The notes: a model not told the origin generated them from the letters alone. 64,000 nucleotides of DNA from Subtercola frigoramans (GCF_016907385.1 NZ_JAFBBU010000001.1:1798001-1862000), one strand, 5' to 3'. Counted from the stretch's first letter, positions 42,677 through 55,240 are shown. Numbers and translations are program-made.

Positions 42677-45073
42677 GTGGCTTTCGATCCAGGATTGACC
42701 AGTGCCGAAGTCCTCGAGCGTGAGCGCGACGGCCAGGCGAACGTCACCCACGCACCGACCTCCCGTTCACTTCGGAGCATCTTCGCCGAGAACGTCTTCA
42801 CGTTCTTCAACGGGATTCTGACCGTCTGTTTCATCGCCGTCATTCTGCTCGGCGACCTGCGCGATGGATTCTTCTACGGCGTGGTCGTCTTCAACGCGCT
42901 CATCGGTATCGTGCAGGAGCTGAGGGCCAAACGGGCACTGGACCGGCTTGCTCTGCTGGCGGCCCCCGAGACGGCTGTGCGTCGCGATGGAGAACTGCAG
43001 ATCATCCGGCCGGAAGAGGTTGTGCTGGGAGATCTGATCATCGTGCGCCCGGGCGACCAGGTCACGGCAGACGCCGAAGTGCTCGTCACGACGGCACTCT
43101 TCGTCGATGAGTCACTGTTGACGGGTGAATCCGACCCGATCGCGAAGAAACCGGGCGACCAGCTGATGTCGGGGTCACTGGTGTCGTCGGGCACCGCAGA
43201 GGCCCGCGTGACGGCAGTAGGGGCGGACTCGTACGCGAGCAAGCTGACAGCGGAGATCAAGAGGCACAGTCTCGTGCATTCGGAGCTGCGGGCGGCGACG
43301 AACCGCATCCTGGTTTACCTGTCGTGGATCCTCGTTCCGATGATCATCATCATCGGTTTTGGCCGGATTGCCACGTACGGTGGCTTTGCAGCGCTGGCGA
43401 ACCCGGCTGACCAGAGCTGGCGTCTTGCCCTCATCGACGCTGTTGCGGGTGTCGTCGGCATCATTCCCGAAGGGCTCGTGCTGCTAACCAGCCTGGCCTT
43501 CGGGGTCGCCGCCATCTCGCTCACCCGGCAGAAGGTGCTGGTCCAGGAGCTCGCGGCCGTCGAGGTGCTCGCGAGGGTGGATGCGCTGTGCCTCGACAAG
43601 ACCGGCACGCTCACCACGGGTGCGATCGGATTCCACGGCCTCGAGAACCTGCCCGCCGACACGGGCGACCTCGACGACTGCCGGGTCGCCCTCGCCGCGT
43701 TGGCAACCGACGAGGCCGGCAACTCGACCTCGCGCGCACTGGCGAATCGCTTCGAGCTCGGTGACGCGATCGCAGGGGAGCGGCTGGCGTTCAGCTCGCA
43801 GCGCGCCTTCAGTGCCGTGCGGCTCTCGCAGGCGGCGTCTGGGCCCGGTCTGCCCGACAACGGTGTCACGTGGCTGCTGGGGGCTCCCGAGAAGCTGTTG
43901 GCCGGGCATCCGGAGGCCCTGAAGGCGGCCAACACGTTCGCGTCGAGCGGGCGCAGAACCCTCGTTCTCGCGCGCACGGCCTCTCTGCCGACCCATTTCG
44001 TCGACAACCCCGATGCGGTTGCCTCCTGCTCACCGGCGTGCTTTGTGATCTTCGAAGAGACGGTACGGCCTGACGCGCGTGAAACGCTCGACTACTTCGC
44101 CGCAGAGGGAGTGCGGGTCATCGTTCTGTCGGGAGACAACCCGCGTACCGTCAGTGCCATCGCCCGAAAGCTCGGCCTGGGTGAGACAGCGATCGACGCG
44201 AGCCTGCTCCTCAGCGACGACGAATTGACGGCCGCCCTGGCGGAGTCGAACGTCTTCGGGCGCGTGTCGCCGGCGCAGAAGCAGACCGTGGTTGCGCTGC
44301 TCCAGGGCCAGGGTCGTTCGGTGGCGATGACGGGTGACGGCGTGAATGACGCGATGGCCATCAAGAACGCCGACCTCGGCATCGCAATGGGCAATGCGAC
44401 CCCTGCTACCAGGGCCGTCTCACGTATCGTGCTGCTCGACAGCCGATTCGACCGGATGCCCGAGGTGCTGATGCTCGGCCGGCGGGTCATCGCCAACGTC
44501 GAGCGTGTCTCGAACCTGTTCCTTTCGAAGACGGTCTACGGGATCGTGCTGGCCCTGTTCACCGCTGCCTTCGCCTGGGAATTCCCCTTCCTGCCGCGAC
44601 AGTTGACGCTGGTCTCCGTGCTCGCGATCGGTGTGCCGTCGTTCTTTCTCGCGCTAGCTCCGAACCGGCGGCGGTATCGTCACGGAATCCTCCCGCGGGT
44701 ACTGAAGTTCTCCCTGCCGACAGGCATCATCGCGGCAACCGCCTGCCTCGTGGCGTTCGCCCCGATTCGGGAGGCGCTGCCGCAGCGTGAAGCCCGCAGC
44801 CTCGCCACCATCGCCCTGTTCATCGTGTCGCTGTGGATCGTCTCGGTGCTCGCTCGCCCTCTGTCGAGACAGCGCATTGCGCTGGTGCTCTCGGTGTCGC
44901 TCGCCTTCGTATTGGCGTACCTGCTGCCCTTCACCCGGGACTTCTTCCTGCTGGAGGTGTCGCTGTCTCCGTGGCTCTTCTACGTGGTGGGAGTGGGAAT
45001 CGCCGGCGCCTGCGGAATAGAGATCTACTACCGCTTCGCCAAGCGACAGGGGCTCGTGGTCGACCGGGAGTGA
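42677..45073 (+). CDS. P-type cation-transporting ATPase, CtpE-like
   Basis: This 798-residue membrane pump has the P-type marks: TGES (actuator domain), the phosphorylation site CLDKTGTLT, LSGDNPRTV, MTGDGVNDAMAIKNADLGIAMG and helix 4 GIIPEGL. There is no N-terminal metal-binding CxxC and no CPC motif, so it is not a copper/zinc-type pump. Length and layout are close to mycobacterial CtpE, reported as a Ca2+ importer, but the ion is inferred. The GTG start follows the weak site at 42665. No dedicated regulator is adjacent. Confidence 0.88.
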   Translation: MAFDPGLTSAEVLERERDGQANVTHAPTSRSLRSIFAENVFTFFNGILTVCFIAVILLGDLRDGFFYGVVVFNALIGIVQELRAKRALDRLALLAAPETAVRRDGELQIIRPEEVVLGDLIIVRPGDQVTADAEVLVTTALFVDESLLTGESDPIAKKPGDQLMSGSLVSSGTAEARVTAVGADSYASKLTAEIKRHSLVHSELRAATNRILVYLSWILVPMIIIIGFGRIATYGGFAALANPADQSWRLALIDAVAGVVGIIPEGLVLLTSLAFGVAAISLTRQKVLVQELAAVEVLARVDALCLDKTGTLTTGAIGFHGLENLPADTGDLDDCRVALAALATDEAGNSTSRALANRFELGDAIAGERLAFSSQRAFSAVRLSQAASGPGLPDNGVTWLLGAPEKLLAGHPEALKAANTFASSGRRTLVLARTASLPTHFVDNPDAVASCSPACFVIFEETVRPDARETLDYFAAEGVRVIVLSGDNPRTVSAIARKLGLGETAIDASLLLSDDELTAALAESNVFGRVSPAQKQTVVALLQGQGRSVAMTGDGVNDAMAIKNADLGIAMGNATPATRAVSRIVLLDSRFDRMPEVLMLGRRVIANVERVSNLFLSKTVYGIVLALFTAAFAWEFPFLPRQLTLVSVLAIGVPSFFLALAPNRRRYRHGILPRVLKFSLPTGIIAATACLVAFAPIREALPQREARSLATIALFIVSLWIVSVLARPLSRQRIALVLSVSLAFVLAYLLPFTRDFFLLEVSLSPWLFYVVGVGIAGACGIEIYYRFAKRQGLVVDRE

Positions 45074-45131
45074 GAGACGCGCGCGTTCGGAGTTGGTGTG
45101 AACGATCATCCGGCGCGCGTGGTGCTAAAGT

Positions 45132-45149
45132 TATCTTGATGTCAAGATA
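45132..45149. promoter_or_regulatory. MarR-type palindromic operator upstream of acnA
   Basis: TATCTTGATGTCAAGATA has eight-base arms around TG. It resembles the CTTGATATCAAG sites of the MarR-family regulator TamR of Streptomyces, which controls aconitase and related genes. It lies about 110 bases before the acnA start. Confidence 0.5.
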
Positions 45150-45179
45150 CTTTGTGAAGCACGAGGGGGCCGAATCCGG

Positions 45180-45198
45180 TTAGGTTAGCCTTCCTAGC
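45180..45198. promoter_or_regulatory. DtxR/IdeR-like iron box upstream of acnA
   Basis: TTAGGTTAGCCTTCCTAG matches the left half and centre of the actinobacterial iron box TTAGGTTAGCCTAACCTAA and part of the right half. Aconitase is an iron-sulfur enzyme, so iron control is sensible. Confidence 0.5.
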
Positions 45199-45251
45199 CA
45201 CGGGTATCTCGAGCGCAGAAGATTGACGTAGTCAGCAAAGGAGAGACGAAC

Positions 45252-48077
<2,826 letters not shown>

Positions 48078-48088
48078 AACCACCTGTT

Positions 48089-48172
48089 CGCCGGTTGAGT
48101 GGCGGAGCGTATCGAAACCCCCACGCACCAGGGTTTCGATACGCGTCACACTGCGCCGCTTCTCAACCATCG
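48089..48172. repeat. Bipartite palindromic intergenic repeat, inverted pair (copy 4)
   Basis: GCCGGTTGAGTGGC...GTATCGAAACCCCC and GGGTTTCGATACG...CTCAACCATCG form a diverged inverted pair between acnA and dxs. It is followed by CGATGCCCCAC / GTGGGGCATCG (48171-48228), a further hairpin that probably ends the acnA transcript. Confidence 0.85.
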
Positions 48173-48334
48173 ATGCCCCACTCCCAGTTTTCGTGCACCT
48201 TCGGGGCGCGACAGGGGGTGGGGCATCGTGCGTTGTTGTCAAGTTGGATGCGCCGCTTCGAAGGTTCACACGAACCACCAATAGACTCGTGTGACGGCTG
48301 CAGATCATCCGGATTTCGAAAGGTGGGGCACCGC

Positions 48335-50275
48335 GTGACACTCCTCGAACAGATCACCTCCCCGCGTGACCTCGACGCGTTGACGACCGAACAGCTGATC
48401 CAGCTCTCCGGCGAGGTTCGGCAGTTCCTGATCGCCGAAGTCTCGAAGACGGGTGGGCATCTCGGGCCGAACCTCGGAGTGGTCGAACTGACCATCGCCA
48501 TCCACCGCGTCTTCGACTCACCGCACGACGCGATCGTGTTCGACACCGGGCACCAGTCCTATGTGCACAAGCTCCTGACGGGCCGCCAGGACTTCAGTCA
48601 CCTGCGTGAGCGCGGAGGCCTGGCCGGGTACCCCCAACGCTCTGAGAGCCCGCACGATGTCGTCGAGAGCTCGCACGCGTCGAGCTCACTTTCGTGGGCT
48701 GACGGCATCTCCCGCGCCTTCACGATGACGGGCCAGGCCAACCGTCATGTTGTCGCGGTGGTGGGCGACGGTGCCCTCACCGGGGGCATGACCTGGGAGG
48801 CCCTCAACAACATCAGCGACGACAATGACCGCAACCTTGTCATCGTCGTCAACGACAACGGCCGCTCGTACGCGCCGACCATCGGAGGCATGGCACGGTA
48901 TCTCAACTCGGTACGCACCGCGGCGGGGTACCGTGACCTGCACCACTCGAGCGAACGGCTCTTCGGCCACTTCGGGGCGTTCGGCCGTGCCATCTACCGG
49001 GGGGCCCGGGGCGGCATGCACGGCTTTCTCAGCCGCCTGACCAACAACGAGGCCCTGTACTCGAACCTCGATATCAAATACATCGGCCCCATCGACGGGC
49101 ACGACGTCGAGGCGGTGGAGCAGGCCCTCCACCAGGCCAAGGAGTACCGCCAGCCGGTCATCGTGCACGCCATCACCGAGAAGGGCCGCGGCTACCAGCC
49201 GGCCCGGGCCGACGAAGCAGACCAGTTCCACGCCGTCGGCCAGATCGACCCCGAGACCGGCGAGCCGATCGGCAGTGCCTCTGGCGGCCCCTCGTGGACG
49301 AGTGTCTTCTCCGACGAGATCGCTGCTCTGGCAGAGAAGAACCCGAAGATCGTCGGCATCACCGCCGCGATGCTCCGGCCGACCGGTCTCCACACACTCG
49401 CCGAGCGGTTCCCGTCACGCGTGCTCGACGTCGGCATCGCAGAGCAGCATGCCGTGACGAGCGCAGCAGGAATGGCCTTCGGCGGCCTGCACCCGGTTGT
49501 CGCCCTCTACGCCACCTTCATCAACCGGGCCTTCGACCAGGTGCTGATGGACGTCGGGCTCCACCACGCCGGCGTCACCTTCGTTCTCGACCGCGCCGGC
49601 GTCACCGGCCCCGACGGGCCAAGCCACCACGGCATCTGGGACCTGGCGATTCTGCAGGTCGTTCCGCACATCCGCCTGAGTGCCCCGCGGGACGCCGTTC
49701 GCCTGCGCGAGGTGCTGGCCGAAGCAATTGCTGTCGATGATGCACCGACGGTCATCCGGTTCCCGAAGGGCAGCGTAGGCGCGAACATCGACGCGGTCAG
49801 GCGAATGGATGATGGTGTCGACGTTCTGCGCGAGGGCACCCAGAAAGACGTGCTCATCGTCACGGTCGGCCCGTTCGCCTCGATCGGGCTCGACGTCGCC
49901 GAGCGCCTTGCCGCACAGGGAATCGGTGCGACCGTCATCGACCCCCGCTGGGTGGTACCGGTTGCGAAGAGCCTCATCGAACTCGCAGCGGAGCACCGTC
50001 TGGTGATCACCATCGAAGACGGCATTCGCGTCGGCGGCATCGGCACGCGCATCAGGCAAGACCTGCGGGAGGCCGGCATCGACACCGCCGTGACCGAGCT
50101 GGGCCTGCCCGACGAGTTCATCGAGCACGCGACCAGGGCGCAGATCCTCGAAGACGCGAGGCTCACCCCCCAGCACATCGCTCGCGACGTGGTGGCTCAG
50201 GTGCTCGGCAGCAAGATTCCCATCGCCCGCCCGCTGCCCGACGACGCCGACTCCCGCCAGCTCGACTCGCACTAG
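48335..50275 (+). CDS. dxs: 1-deoxy-D-xylulose-5-phosphate synthase
   Basis: Dxs condenses pyruvate and glyceraldehyde-3-phosphate, the entry to the MEP isoprenoid pathway. The 646-residue TPP enzyme has SGGHLGPNLG-like TGGHLGPNLGVVELTIAIH, FDTGHQSYVHKLLTGR, ESSHASSSLSWADG, the TPP loop GDGALTGGMTWEALNN, DGHDVEAVEQAL, the transketolase pyrimidine domain DVGIAEQHAVTSAAGMA, and DRAGVTGPDGPSHHG. The GTG at 48335 follows AAAGGTGG and starts VTLLEQITSPRDL, the usual Dxs beginning; the open frame upstream is not coding. TAGACT near 48283 is a possible -10. Confidence 0.96.
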   Translation: MTLLEQITSPRDLDALTTEQLIQLSGEVRQFLIAEVSKTGGHLGPNLGVVELTIAIHRVFDSPHDAIVFDTGHQSYVHKLLTGRQDFSHLRERGGLAGYPQRSESPHDVVESSHASSSLSWADGISRAFTMTGQANRHVVAVVGDGALTGGMTWEALNNISDDNDRNLVIVVNDNGRSYAPTIGGMARYLNSVRTAAGYRDLHHSSERLFGHFGAFGRAIYRGARGGMHGFLSRLTNNEALYSNLDIKYIGPIDGHDVEAVEQALHQAKEYRQPVIVHAITEKGRGYQPARADEADQFHAVGQIDPETGEPIGSASGGPSWTSVFSDEIAALAEKNPKIVGITAAMLRPTGLHTLAERFPSRVLDVGIAEQHAVTSAAGMAFGGLHPVVALYATFINRAFDQVLMDVGLHHAGVTFVLDRAGVTGPDGPSHHGIWDLAILQVVPHIRLSAPRDAVRLREVLAEAIAVDDAPTVIRFPKGSVGANIDAVRRMDDGVDVLREGTQKDVLIVTVGPFASIGLDVAERLAAQGIGATVIDPRWVVPVAKSLIELAAEHRLVITIEDGIRVGGIGTRIRQDLREAGIDTAVTELGLPDEFIEHATRAQILEDARLTPQHIARDVVAQVLGSKIPIARPLPDDADSRQLDSH

Positions 50276-50293
50276 ACTTCGGCGTTTCTGGTC

Positions 50294-50446
50294 GGGTTTC
50301 AATACGGCCTACGGCCTACTCAACCAGCGGGAGCAGGGTCGGGTTTCGATACGGCCTACGGCCTACTCAACCAGCGGGTCGACGCTGGTTGAGTAGCACG
50401 AAGTTGGGCCCACACCGGATGCTTCCGGCGGGGTGTATCGAAACCC
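50294..50446. repeat. Cluster of three half-units of the palindromic intergenic repeat (copies 5-7)
   Basis: Two same-direction half-units (50294-50330 and 50341-50377, nearly identical, GGGTTTCRATACGGCCTACGG core) are followed by an opposite one (50383-50446). The last ends six bases before the fadJ stop. It fills the dxs-fadJ convergent gap, and I see no other terminator there. Confidence 0.88.
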
Positions 50447-50451
50447 TTCTC

Positions 50452-52587
50452 CTAGCTGACGCCCGCGATGCGGGGGTGGTGGAAGGTGTCGCCGAACACG
50501 CGCTCCGACGCACCGACCCGGTCGAGGTAGGGCGTTGCGCCACCCATCTGGAACGGCCATCCTGCACCCAGGATGAGGCAGAGGTCGATGTCTTCTGCGG
50601 CGTGCACCACGTCGTCTTCGAGCATGCGGTGGATCTCATCGGCGAGGCCGTCTTCGACCCGGCGCAGGATCTCGTCGCCCGTCATCGGCGTTGTGCCGCC
50701 CGAGACGATCTTCACGGCGGTCTTGTCGAAGCCCTTGATCTTGCCCTTGGCGTCTCGCTCGAAGATCTTGCCGTGTTCGGCCAGCTTGTGCAGGTTCTGG
50801 CTCTCGAAGAACCGGTCGGGGAACGCGGCGTGGTGCGTGTCGAGCACGTGTGCACCCACCTTGAGCCCGACGAGTTCGAGCAGTTCGAACGACGTCATCG
50901 GGAGGCCGAACGGCGCGAGTGCCGTGTCGACGACCTCGAACGGGGTACCTGTGTCGACGGCGTGCATGGCTTCGCCGAGCAGCTTGGCCAGAATGCGGTT
51001 CACCACGAAGCCCGGGGTGTCGCGAGTGATGACGGCGTTCTTGCGGAGCTTCGCTGCAACGACCATCGCCGTGCTGAGAGTCGCATCGTCGGTGAGGGGC
51101 GTGTTGACCACCTCGACGAGCGGCATGACGGCCACCGGGTTGAAGAAGTGGAAGCCCACGACCCGCTCGGGGTGCTTGAGGTTCGCCCCGATCTGCTCGA
51201 CAGACAGTGACGAGGTGTTCGTCGCGAGAACGGCCGTGTCGGAGATGTACTGTTCGACGTCGGCGAAGACCGCCTGCTTCACACCGAGCTCTTCGAACAC
51301 CGCCTCGATGACCCAGTCCGCGTCGGCGAAGTCGGCCTTGTCGGTGGTGCCGGAGATGAGGGCGTTCAGCCTGTTCGACTCGTCGGACGAGATCCGGCCC
51401 TTCTCGAGCAGACCGGCGATCTCGCCGCGGATGTAGTCGAGGCCCTTGTCGACGCGGCCCTGGTCGAGGTCGGTGATGACCACCGGCACCTTGAGCTGCC
51501 TGACGAAGAGCAGAGCAAACTGGCTGGCCATGAGGCCTGCGCCGATCACTCCGACCTTGGTGACGGGCTTCGCGAGCTTCTTGTCTGGCGCACCTGCCGG
51601 CCGCTTGGCCCGCTTCTGCACCAGGTTGAAGGCGTAGATGCTCGCCCGGAACTGGTCGCCGGCGACGAGGTCGGCAAGCGCGTCGTCCTCGCGGGCGAAA
51701 CCCTCTTCTTTCGTGCCTGATTTCGCGGCCTTCAGCAGGTCGAGCGCGGCATATGGCGACTTGGCAACCGTACCGATGCGGCTCTCGAGCATCTTGCGGG
51801 CGATGCCCACCGCCGCATCCCACTTGACCAGGCGTTCGACCTTGCCGGGCGCGTTCGGGCGCTTGACTGTGATCGAGCCGTCGAGCACACCATCGGCCCA
51901 GGTCAGCGACTCCTCGAGGAAGTTCGCCGACGAGAACATGGCATCGGCGATACCGAGTTCGAGAACGTCTTTGCCCTTCAGGGTGCGATTGTTCTTGAGC
52001 GGGTTCTCGATGATCACCTTGAGGGCGTTCTCGATGCCGATCAGGTTCGGCAGCAGGCATGCGCCGCCCCAACCGGGGATGATGCCGAGGAAGACCTCGG
52101 GCAGGGCCAGCGCGGGAATCGACGAGTCGACGGTGCGGTAGTCGGCTGCGAGACCGATCTCGACGCCACCGCCGAGGGCGAGCCCGTTGATGAAGGCGAA
52201 CGAGGGCACACCGGTCTCACCGAGCTTGGTGAGAACGTAGTGGCCGAGCTGGGCCATCTGCTTCGCCATCGCGTGCGACGACACCTCGCCCACCTTGCTC
52301 AGGTCGGCACCGGCGGCCAGGATGAACGGCTTGCCTGTGACGGCGACCGCGTCGATCTCACCCTTCGCGGCACGCTGCCGCAGGGCATCCAGAACCTCGC
52401 CGTATTCGACGAGAGTGACGGGCCCGAGGGTGCTCGGACGGGTGTGATCACGATCATTGTCGAGCGTGATGAGTGCGAGGGTCTTGCCGCTCTTCAGGGG
52501 AACGTCACGCACATACGAGTGCGTGACGACCTCGTCGACAGAGAAGGCGATGAGCTCGGAGAAGTCGATCTGTGAATAGTCAGTCAT
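50452..52587 (-). CDS. fadJ: Trifunctional-type enoyl-CoA hydratase/3-hydroxyacyl-CoA dehydrogenase
   Basis: The enzyme performs hydration and NAD-dependent oxidation in fatty-acid beta-oxidation. The 711-residue protein has an N-terminal crotonase domain (ILAAGADLSKVGEV and INGLALGGGVEIGLAADYRT with the oxyanion Gly, LPEVFLGIIPGWGG with the catalytic Glu) and a C-terminal dehydrogenase part with the NAD motif GVIGAGLMASQFALLF near 340, then VVGFHFFNPVAVMPLVEVV (catalytic His) and DTPGFVVNRILAKLLGEA. The thiolase gene lies 21 bases upstream on the same strand, so the pair forms a beta-oxidation operon. Both FadB and FadJ names fit. Confidence 0.92.
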   Translation of the reverse strand: MTDYSQIDFSELIAFSVDEVVTHSYVRDVPLKSGKTLALITLDNDRDHTRPSTLGPVTLVEYGEVLDALRQRAAKGEIDAVAVTGKPFILAAGADLSKVGEVSSHAMAKQMAQLGHYVLTKLGETGVPSFAFINGLALGGGVEIGLAADYRTVDSSIPALALPEVFLGIIPGWGGACLLPNLIGIENALKVIIENPLKNNRTLKGKDVLELGIADAMFSSANFLEESLTWADGVLDGSITVKRPNAPGKVERLVKWDAAVGIARKMLESRIGTVAKSPYAALDLLKAAKSGTKEEGFAREDDALADLVAGDQFRASIYAFNLVQKRAKRPAGAPDKKLAKPVTKVGVIGAGLMASQFALLFVRQLKVPVVITDLDQGRVDKGLDYIRGEIAGLLEKGRISSDESNRLNALISGTTDKADFADADWVIEAVFEELGVKQAVFADVEQYISDTAVLATNTSSLSVEQIGANLKHPERVVGFHFFNPVAVMPLVEVVNTPLTDDATLSTAMVVAAKLRKNAVITRDTPGFVVNRILAKLLGEAMHAVDTGTPFEVVDTALAPFGLPMTSFELLELVGLKVGAHVLDTHHAAFPDRFFESQNLHKLAEHGKIFERDAKGKIKGFDKTAVKIVSGGTTPMTGDEILRRVEDGLADEIHRMLEDDVVHAAEDIDLCLILGAGWPFQMGGATPYLDRVGASERVFGDTFHHPRIAGVS

Positions 52588-52608
52588 GGTCGTGTCAGCC
52601 GTGTCGCC

Positions 52609-53820
52609 CTAGCGACGTGCCTTCTTCGCCTTTCGGTCGTAGTTCGGGTTCTCCCAAATGACAGTGCCGCCCTGGCCGAGGCCGATGCACATTGCCGTGA
52701 GGCCGTAACGCACCTCGGGGTGCTCAGAGAACTGGCGGGCGAGCTGGTTCATCAGGCGAACGCCAGAAGAGGCGAGTGGATGCCCGATGGCAATAGCTCC
52801 GCCGTATTCATTCACTCGTTCGTCGTCGTCGTCGATGCCGAAGTGGTCGAGGAACGACAGCACCTGCACAGCGAATGCCTCGTTGAGTTCGAACAGCCCG
52901 ATGTCGGTGATCGAGAGGCCGGCCTTCTTGAGGGCCTTCTCGGTGGAAGGAACGGGCCCGATGCCCATGATCTCGGGTTCGACGCCGGCGAACGCGAAGC
53001 TGACCATGCGCATCTTGGCGGTGAGGCCGAGCTCTTTGACGGCGTCGCCGCTGGCGAGGATGCAGGCCGTTGCGCCGTCATTCAGCCCAGAGGAGTTTCC
53101 GGCGGTGACCCGGCCGTGGGGGCGGAACGGCGTGCGCAGAGTCGCGAGCCCCTCCATCGTGGTCTCGGGGCGCGGTGCTTCGTCGGCGGTTGCGAGGCCC
53201 CAGCCCGTGGCGCTTCGCGTGGCAACCGGGATCAGGTCGGGCTGGATCTTGCCGGCCGCGTAGGCCGCCGCAACCTTCTGCTGGCTGCGCAGGGCGTAGT
53301 GGTCTGAACGCTCCTTGGTGAGCTGCGGGAAGCGGTCGTGGATGCGCTCCGCAGTCGAGCCCATGTTCAGTGCCTCTTCGCTCACCAGCCGTTCGGCCAG
53401 GAAGCGTGGGTTGGGGTCTGCGCCGAATCCCATGGGGTGACGGCCCATGTGCTCGACACCGCCGGCGATGACGACGTCGTAGGCGCCGAAGCCGATTCCG
53501 CTGCCCGTCGTGGTCACACTCGTCATGGCGCCGGCGCACATGCGGTCGATGGCGAACCCGGGAACGGACTTCGGCAGCCCGGCGAGGAGGGCAGCCGTTC
53601 GGCCGAGGGTCAGGCCCTGGTCACCCTGCTGGGTCGTGGCCGCGATGGCGACCTCGTCGATGCGCTCGGGTGGCAGCCCGGGGTTGCGTTCCAGGAGCCC
53701 CATCATGGCCTTCACCACGAGGTCATCGGCCCTGGTCTGCCAGAACATGCCCTTTTCACCCGCACGCCCGAACGGCGTGCGAACTCCATCAACAAAAACG
53801 ACTTCAGATATTTCGGCCAC
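52609..53820 (-). CDS. fadA: Acetyl-CoA C-acyltransferase (thiolase)
   Basis: This thiolytic enzyme of beta-oxidation has 403 residues. The catalytic Cys lies in DRMCAGAM (about residue 93), with FELNEAFAVQ, the His block GGAIAIGHPLASSGVR and the second Cys in TAMCIGLGQGG near the C-terminus. The N-terminus VFVDGVRTPFGRAG is typical. It heads an operon with fadJ. The basic tail (YDRKAKKARR) is longer than in most thiolases. Confidence 0.94.
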   Translation of the reverse strand: MAEISEVVFVDGVRTPFGRAGEKGMFWQTRADDLVVKAMMGLLERNPGLPPERIDEVAIAATTQQGDQGLTLGRTAALLAGLPKSVPGFAIDRMCAGAMTSVTTTGSGIGFGAYDVVIAGGVEHMGRHPMGFGADPNPRFLAERLVSEEALNMGSTAERIHDRFPQLTKERSDHYALRSQQKVAAAYAAGKIQPDLIPVATRSATGWGLATADEAPRPETTMEGLATLRTPFRPHGRVTAGNSSGLNDGATACILASGDAVKELGLTAKMRMVSFAFAGVEPEIMGIGPVPSTEKALKKAGLSITDIGLFELNEAFAVQVLSFLDHFGIDDDDERVNEYGGAIAIGHPLASSGVRLMNQLARQFSEHPEVRYGLTAMCIGLGQGGTVIWENPNYDRKAKKARR

Positions 53821-53947
53821 TATGCCTCATGCCTCTCGGTTTACGTGCTGATCTCCACAGTGCAGGGTTTCACCCGCGCCGTCATTCGACCGTGCTGTCA
53901 TTCACCATAAACAGCGGCCGATTCGCGTCGAAATCGTTTGACTGTTC

Positions 53948-55240
53948 CTACGATCCGTCTTCGTCCGCGTCGACTGGCTGTTGGAGGGCTTGTACAAAGG
54001 CATCGGCGATCGGCTGTGCAGTAAGCCCAACCTGCCACGGCCGCGCACCAGCAGTTTCCAGCGCACTGGCGATGGTTTCGACGTCGAGGGAGGCGGGCGG
54101 AGTCCAGGCGAGTCGACGAAGGACCTCGGGGGTGAGCAGGTTCTCAAGGGGGATGCGCTCGGCCTCGCCCACGCCGAGCAGTGCGATGCGGGCCAGCTTG
54201 AGCCGGGCATCCGCCTCGGGATTGCGGTCTGACCAGCTTCGGGGCGGCGGGAGCGTGTCGCTCGTCCGTGACAGCTGGGGTGCGGTCGTCGCATTGCGGC
54301 CGATCTCGATGGCAGCCCACCATCGGTCGAGCTCTGAGCGGCTGGCCCTGCCGGTGAACTCGCGGAGGGAGGCAAGTTCACGTTTTGAGGCCGGCAACGC
54401 CCGGGCCGCCGCAGTGAGCGCGAGATCGGGGACGAGTCTGCCCGGCGCAATGTCGGTCTCACGCGCGAGCTGGTCCCTGGCCAGCCACAGTTCGCGCGCG
54501 GCGGTGAGGTTCTTCGCCCCGCGCAGGGAATGCACGCCCGACAGCCGGCGCCACGGATCTGCGGCAATCGGCTTGGCGGTCTTGTCGAGGGTCGCCTGGA
54601 ACTCCTGGCGTGCGATCTCTGTCTTGCCCTGTGAATCGAGCATCTCGGTCATGACATCGCGGAGGTCGATGAGCAGTTCGACGTCGAGCGCCGCATACTC
54701 GAGCCAGGTCGCCGGCAGCGGCCTGGTCGACCAGTCGGCGGCCGAGTGTTCCTTGGCGAGATGGATGCCCAGCAGCTCTTCGACGACCGTTCCCAGCCCC
54801 ACCCGTGGCAGGCCCAGCAGTCTCGCGCCGAGTTCGGTGTCGAAGATCAGTGTGGGGTCGAAACCGACCTCGCGCAGGCACGCGAGATCCTGGCTTGCCG
54901 CGTGCAGCACCCATTCCTCGTTCGAGATGACGCTGGCGAGTTCGGTGAATGCGCCGATCGGTGGAGGGTCGAACAGGAAGGTGCCCGCGCCCCGACGGTA
55001 GATCTGGATGAGATAGGCGCGCTGGGAATAGCGAAATCCCGACGCTCGCTCTGCATCGATTGCAAGCGGGCCTGTGCCCCTGGCGATAAGCGCGACGGCC
55101 TCGAGATACTCGGGGTGCGAGTCGATCACGTGACGCGGCTCGGTCACTGCGGCAGAGGGGGTGGCGGCAGAGGGGGTGCCTGCAGAGGGGGCGCCTGCAT
55201 CAAGGGAGGCAGAAACGGAGTCACTCACGAGATCACTCAC
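53948..55240 (-). CDS. rnd: Ribonuclease D family 3'-5' exonuclease with HRDC domain
   Basis: This 430-residue DEDDy exonuclease acts on tRNA and other small RNA 3' ends. Motif I reads AIDAERASGFRY (Asp, Glu), motif II VLHAASQDLACL (Asp), and motif III YAALDVELLIDL (Tyr, Asp). A HRDC-like helical domain follows (RDQLARETDIAPGRLVPDLALTAAARALP). The first 35 residues are low-complexity (repeats like AGTPSAATPSAAV) and may be partly untranslated. The start overlaps the DUF3000 gene by eight bases, an operon arrangement common in actinobacteria. Confidence 0.92.
   Translation of the reverse strand: MSDLVSDSVSASLDAGAPSAGTPSAATPSAAVTEPRHVIDSHPEYLEAVALIARGTGPLAIDAERASGFRYSQRAYLIQIYRRGAGTFLFDPPPIGAFTELASVISNEEWVLHAASQDLACLREVGFDPTLIFDTELGARLLGLPRVGLGTVVEELLGIHLAKEHSAADWSTRPLPATWLEYAALDVELLIDLRDVMTEMLDSQGKTEIARQEFQATLDKTAKPIAADPWRRLSGVHSLRGAKNLTAARELWLARDQLARETDIAPGRLVPDLALTAAARALPASKRELASLREFTGRASRSELDRWWAAIEIGRNATTAPQLSRTSDTLPPPRSWSDRNPEADARLKLARIALLGVGEAERIPLENLLTPEVLRRLAWTPPASLDVETIASALETAGARPWQVGLTAQPIADAFVQALQQPVDADEDGS

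Noticed and set aside
42677..45073. Heavy-metal (copper or zinc) efflux P-type ATPase
   Set aside because: No CPC motif in helix 6 and no N-terminal CxxC domain; helix 4 reads PEGL, fitting CtpE-like pumps.
50294..50446. Possible CRISPR-like array because of regularly repeated units
   Set aside because: Units are in mixed orientation, spacers are very short and similar, and the same units occur singly elsewhere; no cas gene is present.
50636..52072. A 478-codon Arg/Gly-rich frame overlapping fadJ on the same strand
   Set aside because: Shadow frame of fadJ; composition is typical of a shifted frame and no start site is present.
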